Shown here in pieces: positions 1-7,858 of a stretch of DNA of 64,000 nucleotides. The stretch is from Isosphaera pallida ATCC 43644 (lineage in GTDB: Bacteria > Planctomycetota > Planctomycetia > Isosphaerales > Isosphaeraceae): NCBI RefSeq assembly GCF_000186345.1, contig NC_014962.1, positions 3,748,450 through 3,812,449 of the forward strand. Reading direction: 5' to 3'. A program made the translations under genes and the position numbers. Under the pieces are notes generated by a model, which did not search any database, was not told the DNA's origin, and was given only the letters and a program-made list of their open reading frames with translations. Each line of letters opens with the position of its first letter. Within the stretch, counting starts at the first letter, position 1.

Positions 1-19
1 TTTCGGAGGAGTGAGGCGA

Positions 20-982
20 GTGAGTTCCGCGACCACCACGCCCGCGAGTTCTCTGCCGATTGTGGCTGATTTGCACACCCACACCAGTCGGTCAGATGGT
101 TCCTGCGCACCGGGGGAGGTGGTCCGTGCCGCCGCGGCGTTGGGGTTGTCAGCCGTGGCGATCACCGACCACGACACCATCGCCGGGTTGTCCCCGGCCC
201 GTTTGGAGGCGGAGCGTCTGGGACTCATTCTCGTGCCCGGCGTCGAACTGACAGTCCACTGGCGGGGTCGGGAATTCCATCTGTTGGCCTATGGCTTCCG
301 TGAAGAAGATCCCGGCCTCAACGCGATGCTCGACGGGCTGGCCCAGGCGCGAGTGGAGCGGTTGCGGACCATCGTGGCTAACCTTGAACACCGTCATGGG
401 GTTGTCGTCGAGTTCGAGGCGGTTCGGGCCGGTTATCCCCGCGCGGCGCTGGGACGCGGCCATTTGGCCGACCACCTCGTGACTCAGGGCGTGGTCGCCA
501 GTCGTCGCGATGCCTTTGACCGCTTTTTGGGCGACGACCAACTCGACCTGCCCCGGCCGAGTTTGGACTTGGAGCAGGCCATCCACACGGTTCGCCAAGC
601 CGGCGGCTTCACCGCGTTGGCGCACCCTCCCCGCGACCTCGACGATTCCCAATGGGTCCAGTGGCGCGACCTGGGCATGGAGGCGGTCGAGACCCGTTGG
701 CCCGCCGCCGACCGCAACACCCGCGTCAAAATGGGCCGCTTGGCCCGGCGTCTGGGATTTGAGATCGTCGCCGGGTCCGATTTCCATCACCCCGGCCGTG
801 CCGGTCGCCATGTGGGGGCAGTTGGTTTGGGACCAGGGGAATGGGAGCGGTTGCGAGATCGTCTCCGCAGCGCGACGATTGACGCCTCGGCCACGGTTGA
901 AAGCATCCCCGCCGAGTTTGTTCCACGCGCTGTTTCATCACGTTTCGTCTCTTCAGCCACAGCGAACCTTGATTTGAACTAA
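20..982 (+). CDS. PHP-domain phosphoesterase
   Basis: The 320-residue protein has the full set of PHP metal-binding motifs: DLHTHTSRSDG near the N terminus, ITDHDT, GVELT, and GSDFHHPGRAG near the C terminus. This is the layout of the YciV/TrpH (RNase AM) type of PHP protein, which hydrolyses phosphoesters of nucleotides or short RNAs with a trinuclear metal centre; the exact substrate is not visible. I chose the GTG at 20 because GGAGGA at 5-10 lies nine bases before it, whereas the GTG at 11 directly abuts that site. There is no signal peptide, so it is probably cytoplasmic. It is followed on the same strand by ftsY after about 45 bases. Confidence 0.85.
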   Translation: MSSATTTPASSLPIVADLHTHTSRSDGSCAPGEVVRAAAALGLSAVAITDHDTIAGLSPARLEAERLGLILVPGVELTVHWRGREFHLLAYGFREEDPGLNAMLDGLAQARVERLRTIVANLEHRHGVVVEFEAVRAGYPRAALGRGHLADHLVTQGVVASRRDAFDRFLGDDQLDLPRPSLDLEQAIHTVRQAGGFTALAHPPRDLDDSQWVQWRDLGMEAVETRWPAADRNTRVKMGRLARRLGFEIVAGSDFHHPGRAGRHVGAVGLGPGEWERLRDRLRSATIDASATVESIPAEFVPRAVSSRFVSSATANLDLN

Positions 983-1027
983 ACCGAGTGGACATCTCGC
1001 CTCACTTCGTTCCCGTGGAGCGCCTGG

Positions 1028-1963
1028 TTGATCATGGCATCTTGGATTGAACGCCTCAAAGCCGGTCTTGCCAAAACGGCCAAGTTGCTGGACGTGCGGT
1101 CCTGGCTGGGTCGCACCGTTGATCAGAGCTTTCTGGAGCGTTTGGAGGCGCAGCTGCTCCAGGCTGACGTAGGAGTCAAAGCCACCGAGCGGCTTCTCCA
1201 GAAAGTCAAGGAGGGGTTCGAGGGCAAGACCGCCGACGAGGACTTGTTGGCGTTCGTCAAGGCGGAACTGATCAATCTCTTGACCCCCGCCGGCGGCGCG
1301 CCCGAGGCGATTCGGTATGCTCCCACCCCCCCCACCACCCTGCTGATCGCCGGGGTCAACGGCTCGGGCAAGACCACCTCCGTGGCCAAGCTGACCCACC
1401 GCATCCGAAGCGAAGGCAAGTCGCTGGTGCTGGCCGCTTGTGACACCTTCCGCGCCGCGGCGGCCGATCAGCTGGCAGTCTGGGCCCAACGGACCGGAGC
1501 CGATCTGGTGCGTGGTCAGACCGGGGCCGATCCGGCCAGCGTCGCTCATGACGCCTGCGATCGAGCCCTGGCCCGTAAGGCTGACGTGCTGATGGTCGAT
1601 ACTGCCGGGCGTCTTCACACTCAAACCCACCTGATGCGGGAGCTTGAAAAAATCCGCAACGTCCTCCAGCGCAAGATTCCCAACGCCCCGCACGAGGTCT
1701 TTCTGGTACTGGATGGCACCGCGGGCCAGAACGCCATTCGCCAAGCGGAGATGTTCTCCAAGTCGATCGGTTGCACCGGGATCATCCTGACCAAACTGGA
1801 CGGCACCGCCAAGGGTGGCGTCGCGGTCGCCATTCGTCAAACCCTTGACCTACCCGTGCGGTTTATTGGCGTCGGCGAAGGCATCGATGACCTCCAACCA
1901 TTCCGCGCCGAGGAATTCGTCGCCTCGCTATTTGGCGAACGGCTCGCTGCCAGCCCCAACTAG
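1028..1963 (+). CDS. ftsY: Signal recognition particle receptor FtsY
   Basis: SRP-family GTPase that docks ribosome-SRP complexes at the membrane for co-translational insertion. The NG domain is complete: G1 GVNGSGKTTSVAKL, the DTFRAAAADQL motif, G3 DTAGRLHTQ, and TKLDGTAKGG with the closing glycines. At about 310 residues it is a short form without the long acidic A domain found in Enterobacteria. FtsY is preferred over Ffh because no M domain follows the G domain. The start is either TTG 1028 (GGAG at 1017-1020, spacing 7) or ATG 1034 (spacing 13). It works in the same pathway as the YidC insertase at 25262. Confidence 0.95.
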   Translation: MIMASWIERLKAGLAKTAKLLDVRSWLGRTVDQSFLERLEAQLLQADVGVKATERLLQKVKEGFEGKTADEDLLAFVKAELINLLTPAGGAPEAIRYAPTPPTTLLIAGVNGSGKTTSVAKLTHRIRSEGKSLVLAACDTFRAAAADQLAVWAQRTGADLVRGQTGADPASVAHDACDRALARKADVLMVDTAGRLHTQTHLMRELEKIRNVLQRKIPNAPHEVFLVLDGTAGQNAIRQAEMFSKSIGCTGIILTKLDGTAKGGVAVAIRQTLDLPVRFIGVGEGIDDLQPFRAEEFVASLFGERLAASPN

Positions 1964-2450
1964 CGCAAGCTATCCCAAGTCTCGACCCGCTCGCCCATAC
2001 GATTCGAGGTCCCGTAAGTGCGCGGCGCGTGGGTTCCCGATCCCGGCTTTTGGGGAGGTGAAACAGTCACCCTCTTGAGTTCAGCGACTTCATGCACGAC
2101 GATAAGAGTCATCCGGCCCGTCATTCCGCTTCGTGATGGCCTGAACGGATTGAGGGATTACCATACGCGCGCTCAGGATGATCGTCGATCGCCCTTTTGC
2201 CACTCGTCCCTTGACTCTTTGAATCAAACCGGCTTTTTCTGTCCCTCTCAAAGGATATGCCGTAGTTTTAGACGTTCCGTTTCCCTCGACCAATCCATTC
2301 CCCCGCCGCCCCCTCAATCCGATCCTGCTTGGGATCATCCGCGCGACGCAACCAGCGTCGCGCGGCGGGATGACGGAGGAAACTCCTTGAGTTTGAGTTG
2401 AGGTTGGGACAAGGTTTTCGATTCGGAGAGTTTTGGTTCGGAGCGTCTTC
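1964..2450. other. Intergenic region before the sigma-54-type regulator
   Basis: No convincing gene. Open frames here lack coding-like codon use and known motifs. The only clear structure is a strong hairpin at 2339-2365, described separately. Confidence 0.6.
2339..2365. promoter_or_regulatory. 11-bp perfect hairpin in leader of response regulator
   Basis: CCGCGCGACGC at 2339-2349 and its exact complement GCGTCGCGCGG at 2355-2365 flank a five-base loop (AACCA). No T-run follows. It lies about 85 bases before the ATG at 2451, so it could be the terminator of ftsY, an attenuator, or a protein-binding site. The symmetry is seen; its role is not. Confidence 0.5.
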
Positions 2451-3908
2451 ATGTCCGCCTCCGCGACCTCACCCGCCGTACTCATCGCTGACGACGACGA
2501 AGCCCTGCTAGAGGTGGTCTCCGGCTGGTTTCGGCGTTGGCGGTTCCGTCCCTCACTCGCCCGCAACCGGGCCGAAGTGATGGAACAGGTCGAGCGGGAG
2601 CGGCCCCAGGTGGTGTTGCTCGACGTCAAACTCGGGACCGACGACGGGGTGGAGATTTTGGGGGAGTTGCGCGCTAGGCTGCCCGATTTGGTGATCGTGT
2701 TGACCACGGCCTTCGGTACGATCGACCACGCGGTTCGAGCCATGCAGATGGGAGCGCGCGACTATCTAACCAAACCCATCGAGTCCGAACGTCTCAAAAC
2801 ACTGCTTCAGGAGGTGGTGGAGGAAATCGGTTCCCGAGCCGGAGTCGGAGGATTGGGAGGAACCGAGGCGTCGGCGGAGGCGATGGAGGGACGTTCCGCC
2901 AACGACCTGGAGCTGGCGGAAGCTCAAGCGGCTCAGGTGTTGCTCGGCGCGCATCCGATCATGGTGGACTTGAGGCGCACCATCGCGCGGGTAGCAGCCT
3001 CCGACGCCGAAGTGTTGATCATGGGGGAAAGCGGCACCGGCAAAGAACTGGTGGCCCGCCTCATCCATCAACTTAGTCCCCACCGCGAGGGCCCCTACAT
3101 CGCGGTCAACATGGCCGCGCTGCCGGCCCACCTGGCCGAAAGCCAGCTCTTCGGCTTCGTCAAAGGCTCCTTCACCGACGCCTACCGCGACCAAGTCGGC
3201 TACTGCGAGGCGGCCTCCAACGGCACGCTGTTCCTCGACGAAATCGGCGAAATGCCCCTGGAAATTCAGGCCAAACTGCTGCGCTTTCTCGAAGATCGCA
3301 CCATCCAACGCATCGGTGAGCGCACGAATCGCACGGTCTCGACCCGAGTGGTCTCGGCCACTCACCGCGACCTGGCCGAACTCGTGCGTGAAGGCAAGTT
3401 TCGTCAAGACTTGTATTATCGTCTCAACGTGGTGCCAATCACCGTGCCGTCGCTTCGACAACATCCCCAGGATATTCCCGACCTAGCCCGGGTGTTCCTG
3501 CGACGGCAACTCGAACGCAATCCCAATTCACCCGTCCGTGACTTCACCCCGGAAGCGCTTCGTTGCCTGACCGAGTACGACTGGCCGGGAAATGTGCGCG
3601 AGTTGGAACATGTGATCCACCGCTTGGTGATTTTGGGCCGCCGCGCCGCCATCAGCCGCGAGGAATTGCCACCGGAAATTCTGCGTCACGCTTCACCGTT
3701 GACGCCCTCAGGCGGAATGACCGCCTCGACCACCCCGACTACCTTCCCCGCGAGTACGACCATCCGGGAAGCAACCCGTCAGTTGCTCATCGAGACGCTG
3801 CGCGTCACCAACGGCAACGTCAACGAAGCCGCCCGCCGGTTGGGACGAAGCCGAGCCTGGGTTTATGATCAAGTCCGCAAATATGGAATCGACCTCGCCA
3901 ACCTCTGA
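2451..3908 (+). CDS. NtrC-family sigma-54-type response regulator
   Basis: A 485-residue regulator with three domains. The receiver (about 8-122) has the acidic DDD patch, phospho-acceptor D58, T85/T86 and K108. The AAA+ domain (about 165-400) has Walker A GESGTGKE at 192-199 and Walker B TLFLDEIGE at 259-267. A Fis-type helix-turn-helix ends the protein (NEAARRLGRSRAWVYDQ). The family uses ATP hydrolysis to open promoters bound by sigma-54 polymerase. The sigma-54-contacting loop, usually GAFTGA, reads GSFTDA (239-244), so the second glycine is replaced. The ATG at 2451 has GGAG seven bases upstream. No cognate histidine kinase is adjacent, so its signal is unknown. Confidence 0.92.
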   Translation: MSASATSPAVLIADDDEALLEVVSGWFRRWRFRPSLARNRAEVMEQVERERPQVVLLDVKLGTDDGVEILGELRARLPDLVIVLTTAFGTIDHAVRAMQMGARDYLTKPIESERLKTLLQEVVEEIGSRAGVGGLGGTEASAEAMEGRSANDLELAEAQAAQVLLGAHPIMVDLRRTIARVAASDAEVLIMGESGTGKELVARLIHQLSPHREGPYIAVNMAALPAHLAESQLFGFVKGSFTDAYRDQVGYCEAASNGTLFLDEIGEMPLEIQAKLLRFLEDRTIQRIGERTNRTVSTRVVSATHRDLAELVREGKFRQDLYYRLNVVPITVPSLRQHPQDIPDLARVFLRRQLERNPNSPVRDFTPEALRCLTEYDWPGNVRELEHVIHRLVILGRRAAISREELPPEILRHASPLTPSGGMTASTTPTTFPASTTIREATRQLLIETLRVTNGNVNEAARRLGRSRAWVYDQVRKYGIDLANL

Positions 3909-4340
3909 CCAACCCCCGCGATTCACCCTCGGCTTGGTCGGAGGATAGATCTGCGGACGCACGCGGCCTTGGCCAACGCAGAGTTCCCTAATTCCGCTTG
4001 CCAACCATTCGATCGAGTCGAACTCCAGATGGGGTTGGGAATCTGGGACTCGCTCCTCACCTCACATTACTCCTTCCTTTCCTGCTCATGGAACCAACCG
4101 CGTTGGGTTCGGGAGTCACCGGGAACTCAACTGTCGGGATTGGATCTGTCCACGGGACGCGAACGACCCGAGGGATGGTCGGCGCAGCTTGGGTTGGACT
4201 GACAAATCGCCCGGAATGGGAGCGTCCCGATCATCCCCGACCCCAGTGGGGTCGGGGGATCACGAGGAATGGGAAGAGAGCGAGTCGCTTCCGCAACAAC
4301 GATCCTTGATTGGAACGGCCCGTATGATCGTGAGACCAGC
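3909..4340. other. Intergenic region between convergent genes
   Basis: No supportable gene. It holds a strong hairpin at 4235-4257 (listed separately); the rest shows no recognisable feature. Confidence 0.55.
4235..4257. terminator. Perfect 10-bp hairpin, likely bidirectional terminator
   Basis: CCCCGACCCC at 4235-4244 pairs with GGGGTCGGGG at 4248-4257 around a three-base loop, between two genes that converge. There is no U-tract, so termination is inferred from position and stem strength. Confidence 0.5.
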
Positions 4341-5132
4341 CTAGTTGAACCGAGTGTCCTGAATCCGATCGCCCGCTTCGTGGCGGACGAAATGCCAGGA
4401 GAGTTCCTGGGCCACTTGCTTGAGGAACTTCGAGCGGAAGGCCATCGGGGTCACCCGCGAGTCGGCTGGCACGGGGCCGCGTTCAGGAAAAGTGGTGGCA
4501 ACGTGTTCGTCATAAATCACCCGGCTGATCTTGCCGTCGATCGCGTCCTCCTCCTCGCCCTTGGCCGGCGGGGCCAGTTCCGTGACTTGGAGATGAATGC
4601 GGGCGTTGCCGTGCAACATGCCAGGGCTGGAGGGGTCTTGATATTGGAACTGATCGATCTCGATAAGAATCACCGCGTCGGCTTTCAAGTCGCGGCCGAT
4701 CTGGGCCGGGTCGGTCCAGTCGGGGTGAGATTCCAGCCAAGTGTTGACCTTCGTGGTGGGAATCACCGTGATTCGCTTGCCCTGGTCACGCAGAAGCACG
4801 GAGAGTTCGCGGGCCAGGTCGCGGTCGATGGTGGGGGAGTCACCCAACGTAGAAAGCGAGGCGTGGGGCAGCACCACCACCGTCTTGCCCTTGAGGTCGG
4901 GTCCCAAGGGGTCGATCTTCGGATCGAACGGTTGCAGGAAGAACATCGCCATGCGGGGGTCGCACCCGGCCGCTCCGACCACGGCCCACATCAACGCGGC
5001 GAGGAGGATTGGCTGGCGACCCCAACCGGACGGAGCGTTTGGGACATGCGCCCGGTCGGACCGGGCCGCATTCATCGCCGCGGCCGCAGGTCTGGGCCAG
5101 GCGATGGCAAGCTGACGATAAGAGCCGAACAT
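4341..5132 (-). CDS. Predicted lipoprotein of unknown function
   Basis: A 263-residue protein with a hydrophobic segment (ILLAALMWAVVGAAGC) ending in a lipobox-like cysteine, so it is probably a lipoprotein. Its unusually long polar N-terminal lead suggests the used start could be internal. The mature part begins KGKTVVVLPHASL and continues with an alternating alpha/beta pattern including DAVILIEIDQFQ. This resembles small envelope lipoproteins that share an N-terminal Rossmann-like fold, but I cannot name the family. I chose ATG 5132 because GGAGGAGCGAGGAA precedes it. It begins 19 bases after the DUF2752 gene, so the two are probably co-transcribed. Confidence 0.65.
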   Translation of the reverse strand: MFGSYRQLAIAWPRPAAAAMNAARSDRAHVPNAPSGWGRQPILLAALMWAVVGAAGCDPRMAMFFLQPFDPKIDPLGPDLKGKTVVVLPHASLSTLGDSPTIDRDLARELSVLLRDQGKRITVIPTTKVNTWLESHPDWTDPAQIGRDLKADAVILIEIDQFQYQDPSSPGMLHGNARIHLQVTELAPPAKGEEEDAIDGKISRVIYDEHVATTFPERGPVPADSRVTPMAFRSKFLKQVAQELSWHFVRHEAGDRIQDTRFN

Positions 5133-5151
5133 CCTTGTTCCTCGCTCCTCC

Positions 5152-5574
5152 CTAGAAGGCCAACAACCGGGCGATCCAAACCAGGATCGTCCATGCGACC
5201 AGCCCCAGAACCAGCATAGGTAGGGTTGGGGCCAACGATCGGACCGGCCAGGAACGGCCAACCACCGCCAGGATCAGCATCCACAGGGCCACCGGCGCGG
5301 CCAGAACGGCCAGGGTGGCCCCCGCCGGATTGGCCGCCCAGGCTCGATCCGGTTCCAAACGAACCATCCAAGCGAAGGCAGTGGTCATTCCGCAGGTGGC
5401 GCAGGGACGTCCAAACAGCGTGCGAAACTGACAGGGAGCCAATCCCAACCGCTCGTGAGTGCCGAAGCCACGGGGGTCGGGTTCAAGCTGGGTGGCCACG
5501 GATAAACAGGCCAGCAAGCCAACTCCAACCAAACCCAAACACAGACGAACCGAACCGGTCAAACGCTCATACAC
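5152..5574 (-). CDS. DUF2752 family membrane protein
   Basis: A 140-residue integral membrane protein. The motif APCQFRTLFGRPCATCGMTTA, read in two halves (CQFRTLFGRPC and CATCGMTTA), is the cysteine-rich signature of DUF2752, flanked by about three hydrophobic helices. The function of the family is not established. GTG 5574 is chosen because GGAGG lies five bases upstream and gives the usual family length; the frame stays open to a TTG at 5703, but that start has no ribosome binding site. It is the first gene of a two-gene unit with the lipoprotein. Confidence 0.75.
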   Translation of the reverse strand: MYERLTGSVRLCLGLVGVGLLACLSVATQLEPDPRGFGTHERLGLAPCQFRTLFGRPCATCGMTTAFAWMVRLEPDRAWAANPAGATLAVLAAPVALWMLILAVVGRSWPVRSLAPTLPMLVLGLVAWTILVWIARLLAF

Positions 5575-6359
5575 CCAAGCCTCCAACCTCTCGGGGCGAC
5601 TTGAAGGAGCCGTGACCAAGTCCTCGACCTCGCCCCAACCGCACGGCCAGGCGTGAGGTTCGAAATCGTTCGTGCGCGTCACAACACCACTCACACAAGC
5701 CAAAGCGTCTTGTTCACAGGAGGTGCATGGTCACCATAGAGCGGTTTGATTCCGTTGGCAAGAGGAATTTCGCGACGAAGGAGGAACCCCATTGACCCCC
5801 ACGCGGTTCGCTTCCCGTCCGCATTAGCCAGGCATGCCGGAACGGCATTCCCCGCAGCTCGACCTGCCGGACAACGCCTCCGGATTCGATACGAAGCGAA
5901 CCTGAGTTGTTTGATTGATAGGATCATCCCTCCTCAACTCGCTTGCGAGGAGTCGGTGGAACGCACGGTTTTGCCGAGCCATCCGACACCGTCGGTCCGT
6001 TTCGGAGAAACCCTGGACGTTCCGCAACACAAGGATTCGACAAGACTGTTGCATCAAGCGACAACCCGCCCGACGCAACAGGTTCCCAGATCGGATCAAA
6101 CGACGCCCGACAATACCTGAACTTAAGGTTTTATAATTTTTCTAAATCATAAATATGATGGTTTTGTCGATCTAGACCACCTATCTCAATCCAATCTTCA
6201 CTTCCATCAACTTGAGCCCGGTGAGGCCGCCGGGTCGTGTGATTCGCTCGCGTCGGGGTTCCGTTGGGTTCAGCGATCGGTTAGGTTAGTGACACGTGAG
6301 TTGCCTACCAACGACCCTCGACGGGTTCGCGCTGCCCATGCCTTGATGGAATCGCGCTT
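5575..6359. other. Long intergenic region upstream of pfk
   Basis: About 780 bases without a supportable gene. A small hairpin ATGCCG-GAA-CGGCAT sits at 5834-5848. An unusually AT-rich patch around 6120-6170 carries a TATAAT box and a palindrome (listed separately). The rest shows no clear feature. Confidence 0.55.
6132..6159 (+). promoter_or_regulatory. Candidate -10 box with overlapping operator palindrome
   Basis: A perfect TATAAT at 6132-6137 lies in an AT-rich island, followed nine bases later by the inverted repeat ATCATA-AA-TATGAT (6146-6159). That position would overlap the transcription start, as repressor operators often do. No good -35 box is visible at normal spacing (only CCGACA at 6107). 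The pfk start codon is about 200 bases downstream. The regulator is unknown; the palindrome is loosely reminiscent of Fur-family boxes. Confidence 0.4.
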
Positions 6360-7727
6360 ATGAATCGCATTGGCATTTTGACCGCCGGCGGGGACACTCC
6401 GGCTCTCAACGCCACCATCTACGGCGCGGTGATCCGCGCCAACCAATTACGGGTCGAAGTCTTCGGCTTCATCAAAGGGTTCAACGGGCTGCTCAATCCC
6501 GAAGCGCCTCATGTTCATCTCAACCCCTTACTGATCCCGATCCCCGAACTTGACCCAGCGCGGGGGGGGACGATTCTCGGCGCGTCGCGGGATTACGTCG
6601 GCAGTGACGACCGCGAGATTGTCCTCCAAGCCGTGTCTCGGCTCAAGCGTCTTCAAATCGATGGACTCATTTGCGTTGGCGGCGATGGCACCCTCAACGG
6701 TATGATGAACCTAGCCGATCACATCCCTGTGGTGTTGGCTCCGAAAACGATCGACAACGATCTAGGTCTGAACTATCCCGACGAAGTCAACGAATGGGTT
6801 CGCTCCGACGAGAACGACCCCAAATCCTGCCGCAAGGAACCTGGACGCCCCTTTCGGCTGGAGGAGATGATCAACTACGTGACTCCCGGCTACGCCTCGG
6901 CGGTGTATGTCACCTCGCGGAGCGTCCAGCGGATTCGGACCACCGCCGAAAGCCATCGACGCATCGCTATCATCGAAGTCATGGGCCGCGACTCCGGCAT
7001 GATCGCGCTGGGGACCGCCTACGGACAACCCGACCTGATCATGGTCCCCGAGGTCCCGATCGACCCCGAGATCCTCGCGGAGAAGGTGATTCGACTCATC
7101 GAGATCCAAAAACACGCCTTGATGGTGGTATCTGAAGGAGTGCGGGACGCCTCTGGTCGGTTTTTGGGCGATGTCACGGCGGGCACCGATCCGGCGGGCA
7201 ACCTGATTTATCGAGGCGCGGCGGAAACGGTCAAGAACATGTTGGTGGACCAACTCTCCGACCACTACTTCATCGGCAAACGGCGTCACGAATCGGCCGA
7301 GGCGGCGATCTTCGTGCGGAAGGTCGGCCATGACCAGCGCGGCGGCCGCCCGATCCGCTTTGACCGTCTCCAGGCCGCCCTGCTGGGGGCCAAGGCGGTC
7401 GAGTTGCTGCTGGAGCGTCGCTACAGCGAGATCGCCACCCTCTCCTACCGCGACGGCGGGCTTGAGGTGGAAAGCGTTGAGAGCCACAAGCTCAGGGATC
7501 GCTACGGCGTCATTCACTACCGCCCAATGGCCCCTTCCTTCTACGACGCGGAGCGGATGCAACCCTCGGCCCAGGGGGTTGAATACCTCCGAACCATCTT
7601 CACCAACTCGGTCAGTCATGGCGACATTGAGGCCATTTTGCCGATGTTCTCCACCGGCAACTTGGTTCAACCGTACCACTCGGTCAATGTCGATGTTCAC
7701 AAACGCATCAGACGGCTCAAACCGTGA
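6360..7727 (+). CDS. 6-phosphofructokinase
   Basis: Phosphorylates fructose 6-phosphate in glycolysis. The 455-residue protein has GGDTPALN at the N terminus, GGTILGASR, GGDG at 107-110, PKTIDND at 128-134, and MGRDSG at 208-213. Glycine in GGDG points to ATP as phosphate donor, while lysine in PKTIDND is typical of PPi-dependent and of the plant/trypanosome ATP-type enzymes, so the ATP-dependent 'mixed' group is most likely. About 30 extra residues (NYPDEVNEW onward) separate TIDND from the TAESHRR motif, longer than in E. coli PfkA. The ATG at 6360 has only a weak ribosome binding site. It ends in convergence with the ThDP gene. Confidence 0.9.
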   Translation: MNRIGILTAGGDTPALNATIYGAVIRANQLRVEVFGFIKGFNGLLNPEAPHVHLNPLLIPIPELDPARGGTILGASRDYVGSDDREIVLQAVSRLKRLQIDGLICVGGDGTLNGMMNLADHIPVVLAPKTIDNDLGLNYPDEVNEWVRSDENDPKSCRKEPGRPFRLEEMINYVTPGYASAVYVTSRSVQRIRTTAESHRRIAIIEVMGRDSGMIALGTAYGQPDLIMVPEVPIDPEILAEKVIRLIEIQKHALMVVSEGVRDASGRFLGDVTAGTDPAGNLIYRGAAETVKNMLVDQLSDHYFIGKRRHESAEAAIFVRKVGHDQRGGRPIRFDRLQAALLGAKAVELLLERRYSEIATLSYRDGGLEVESVESHKLRDRYGVIHYRPMAPSFYDAERMQPSAQGVEYLRTIFTNSVSHGDIEAILPMFSTGNLVQPYHSVNVDVHKRIRRLKP

Positions 7728-7789
7728 CCAGTCTCGATGTTGGCGATCTTCCTTGGCTTTTGCGAAGAGACCAACCCGACCCCATCCGG

Positions 7790-7815
7790 CCCGACCCGTT
7801 TTGAGCTGGGTCGGG
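7790..7815. terminator. Perfect 8-bp hairpin between convergent genes
   Basis: CCCGACCC (7790-7797) pairs with GGGTCGGG (7808-7815) across a ten-base loop, between the 3' ends of pfk and the ThDP gene. There is no clear U-tract. Bidirectional termination is inferred. Confidence 0.5.
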
Positions 7816-7858
7816 TCAGGAAAGGTCGGCGTTTCGGAGCGAATCGAACCCAATCAGT

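Noticed and set aside
2018-2401. 127-codon frame between ftsY and the response regulator
   Set aside because: The sequence has no motifs, mixed composition and includes the hairpin region.
4269-5219. Long plus-strand open frame opposite the lipoprotein gene
   Set aside because: It is antisense to a gene with a lipobox-like end and good ribosome binding site, and its product has no recognisable motif.
5727-5795. 22-codon frame after AGGAGGTG
   Set aside because: The ribosome-binding-like sequence is only about three bases before the ATG, which is too close, and the product has no features.
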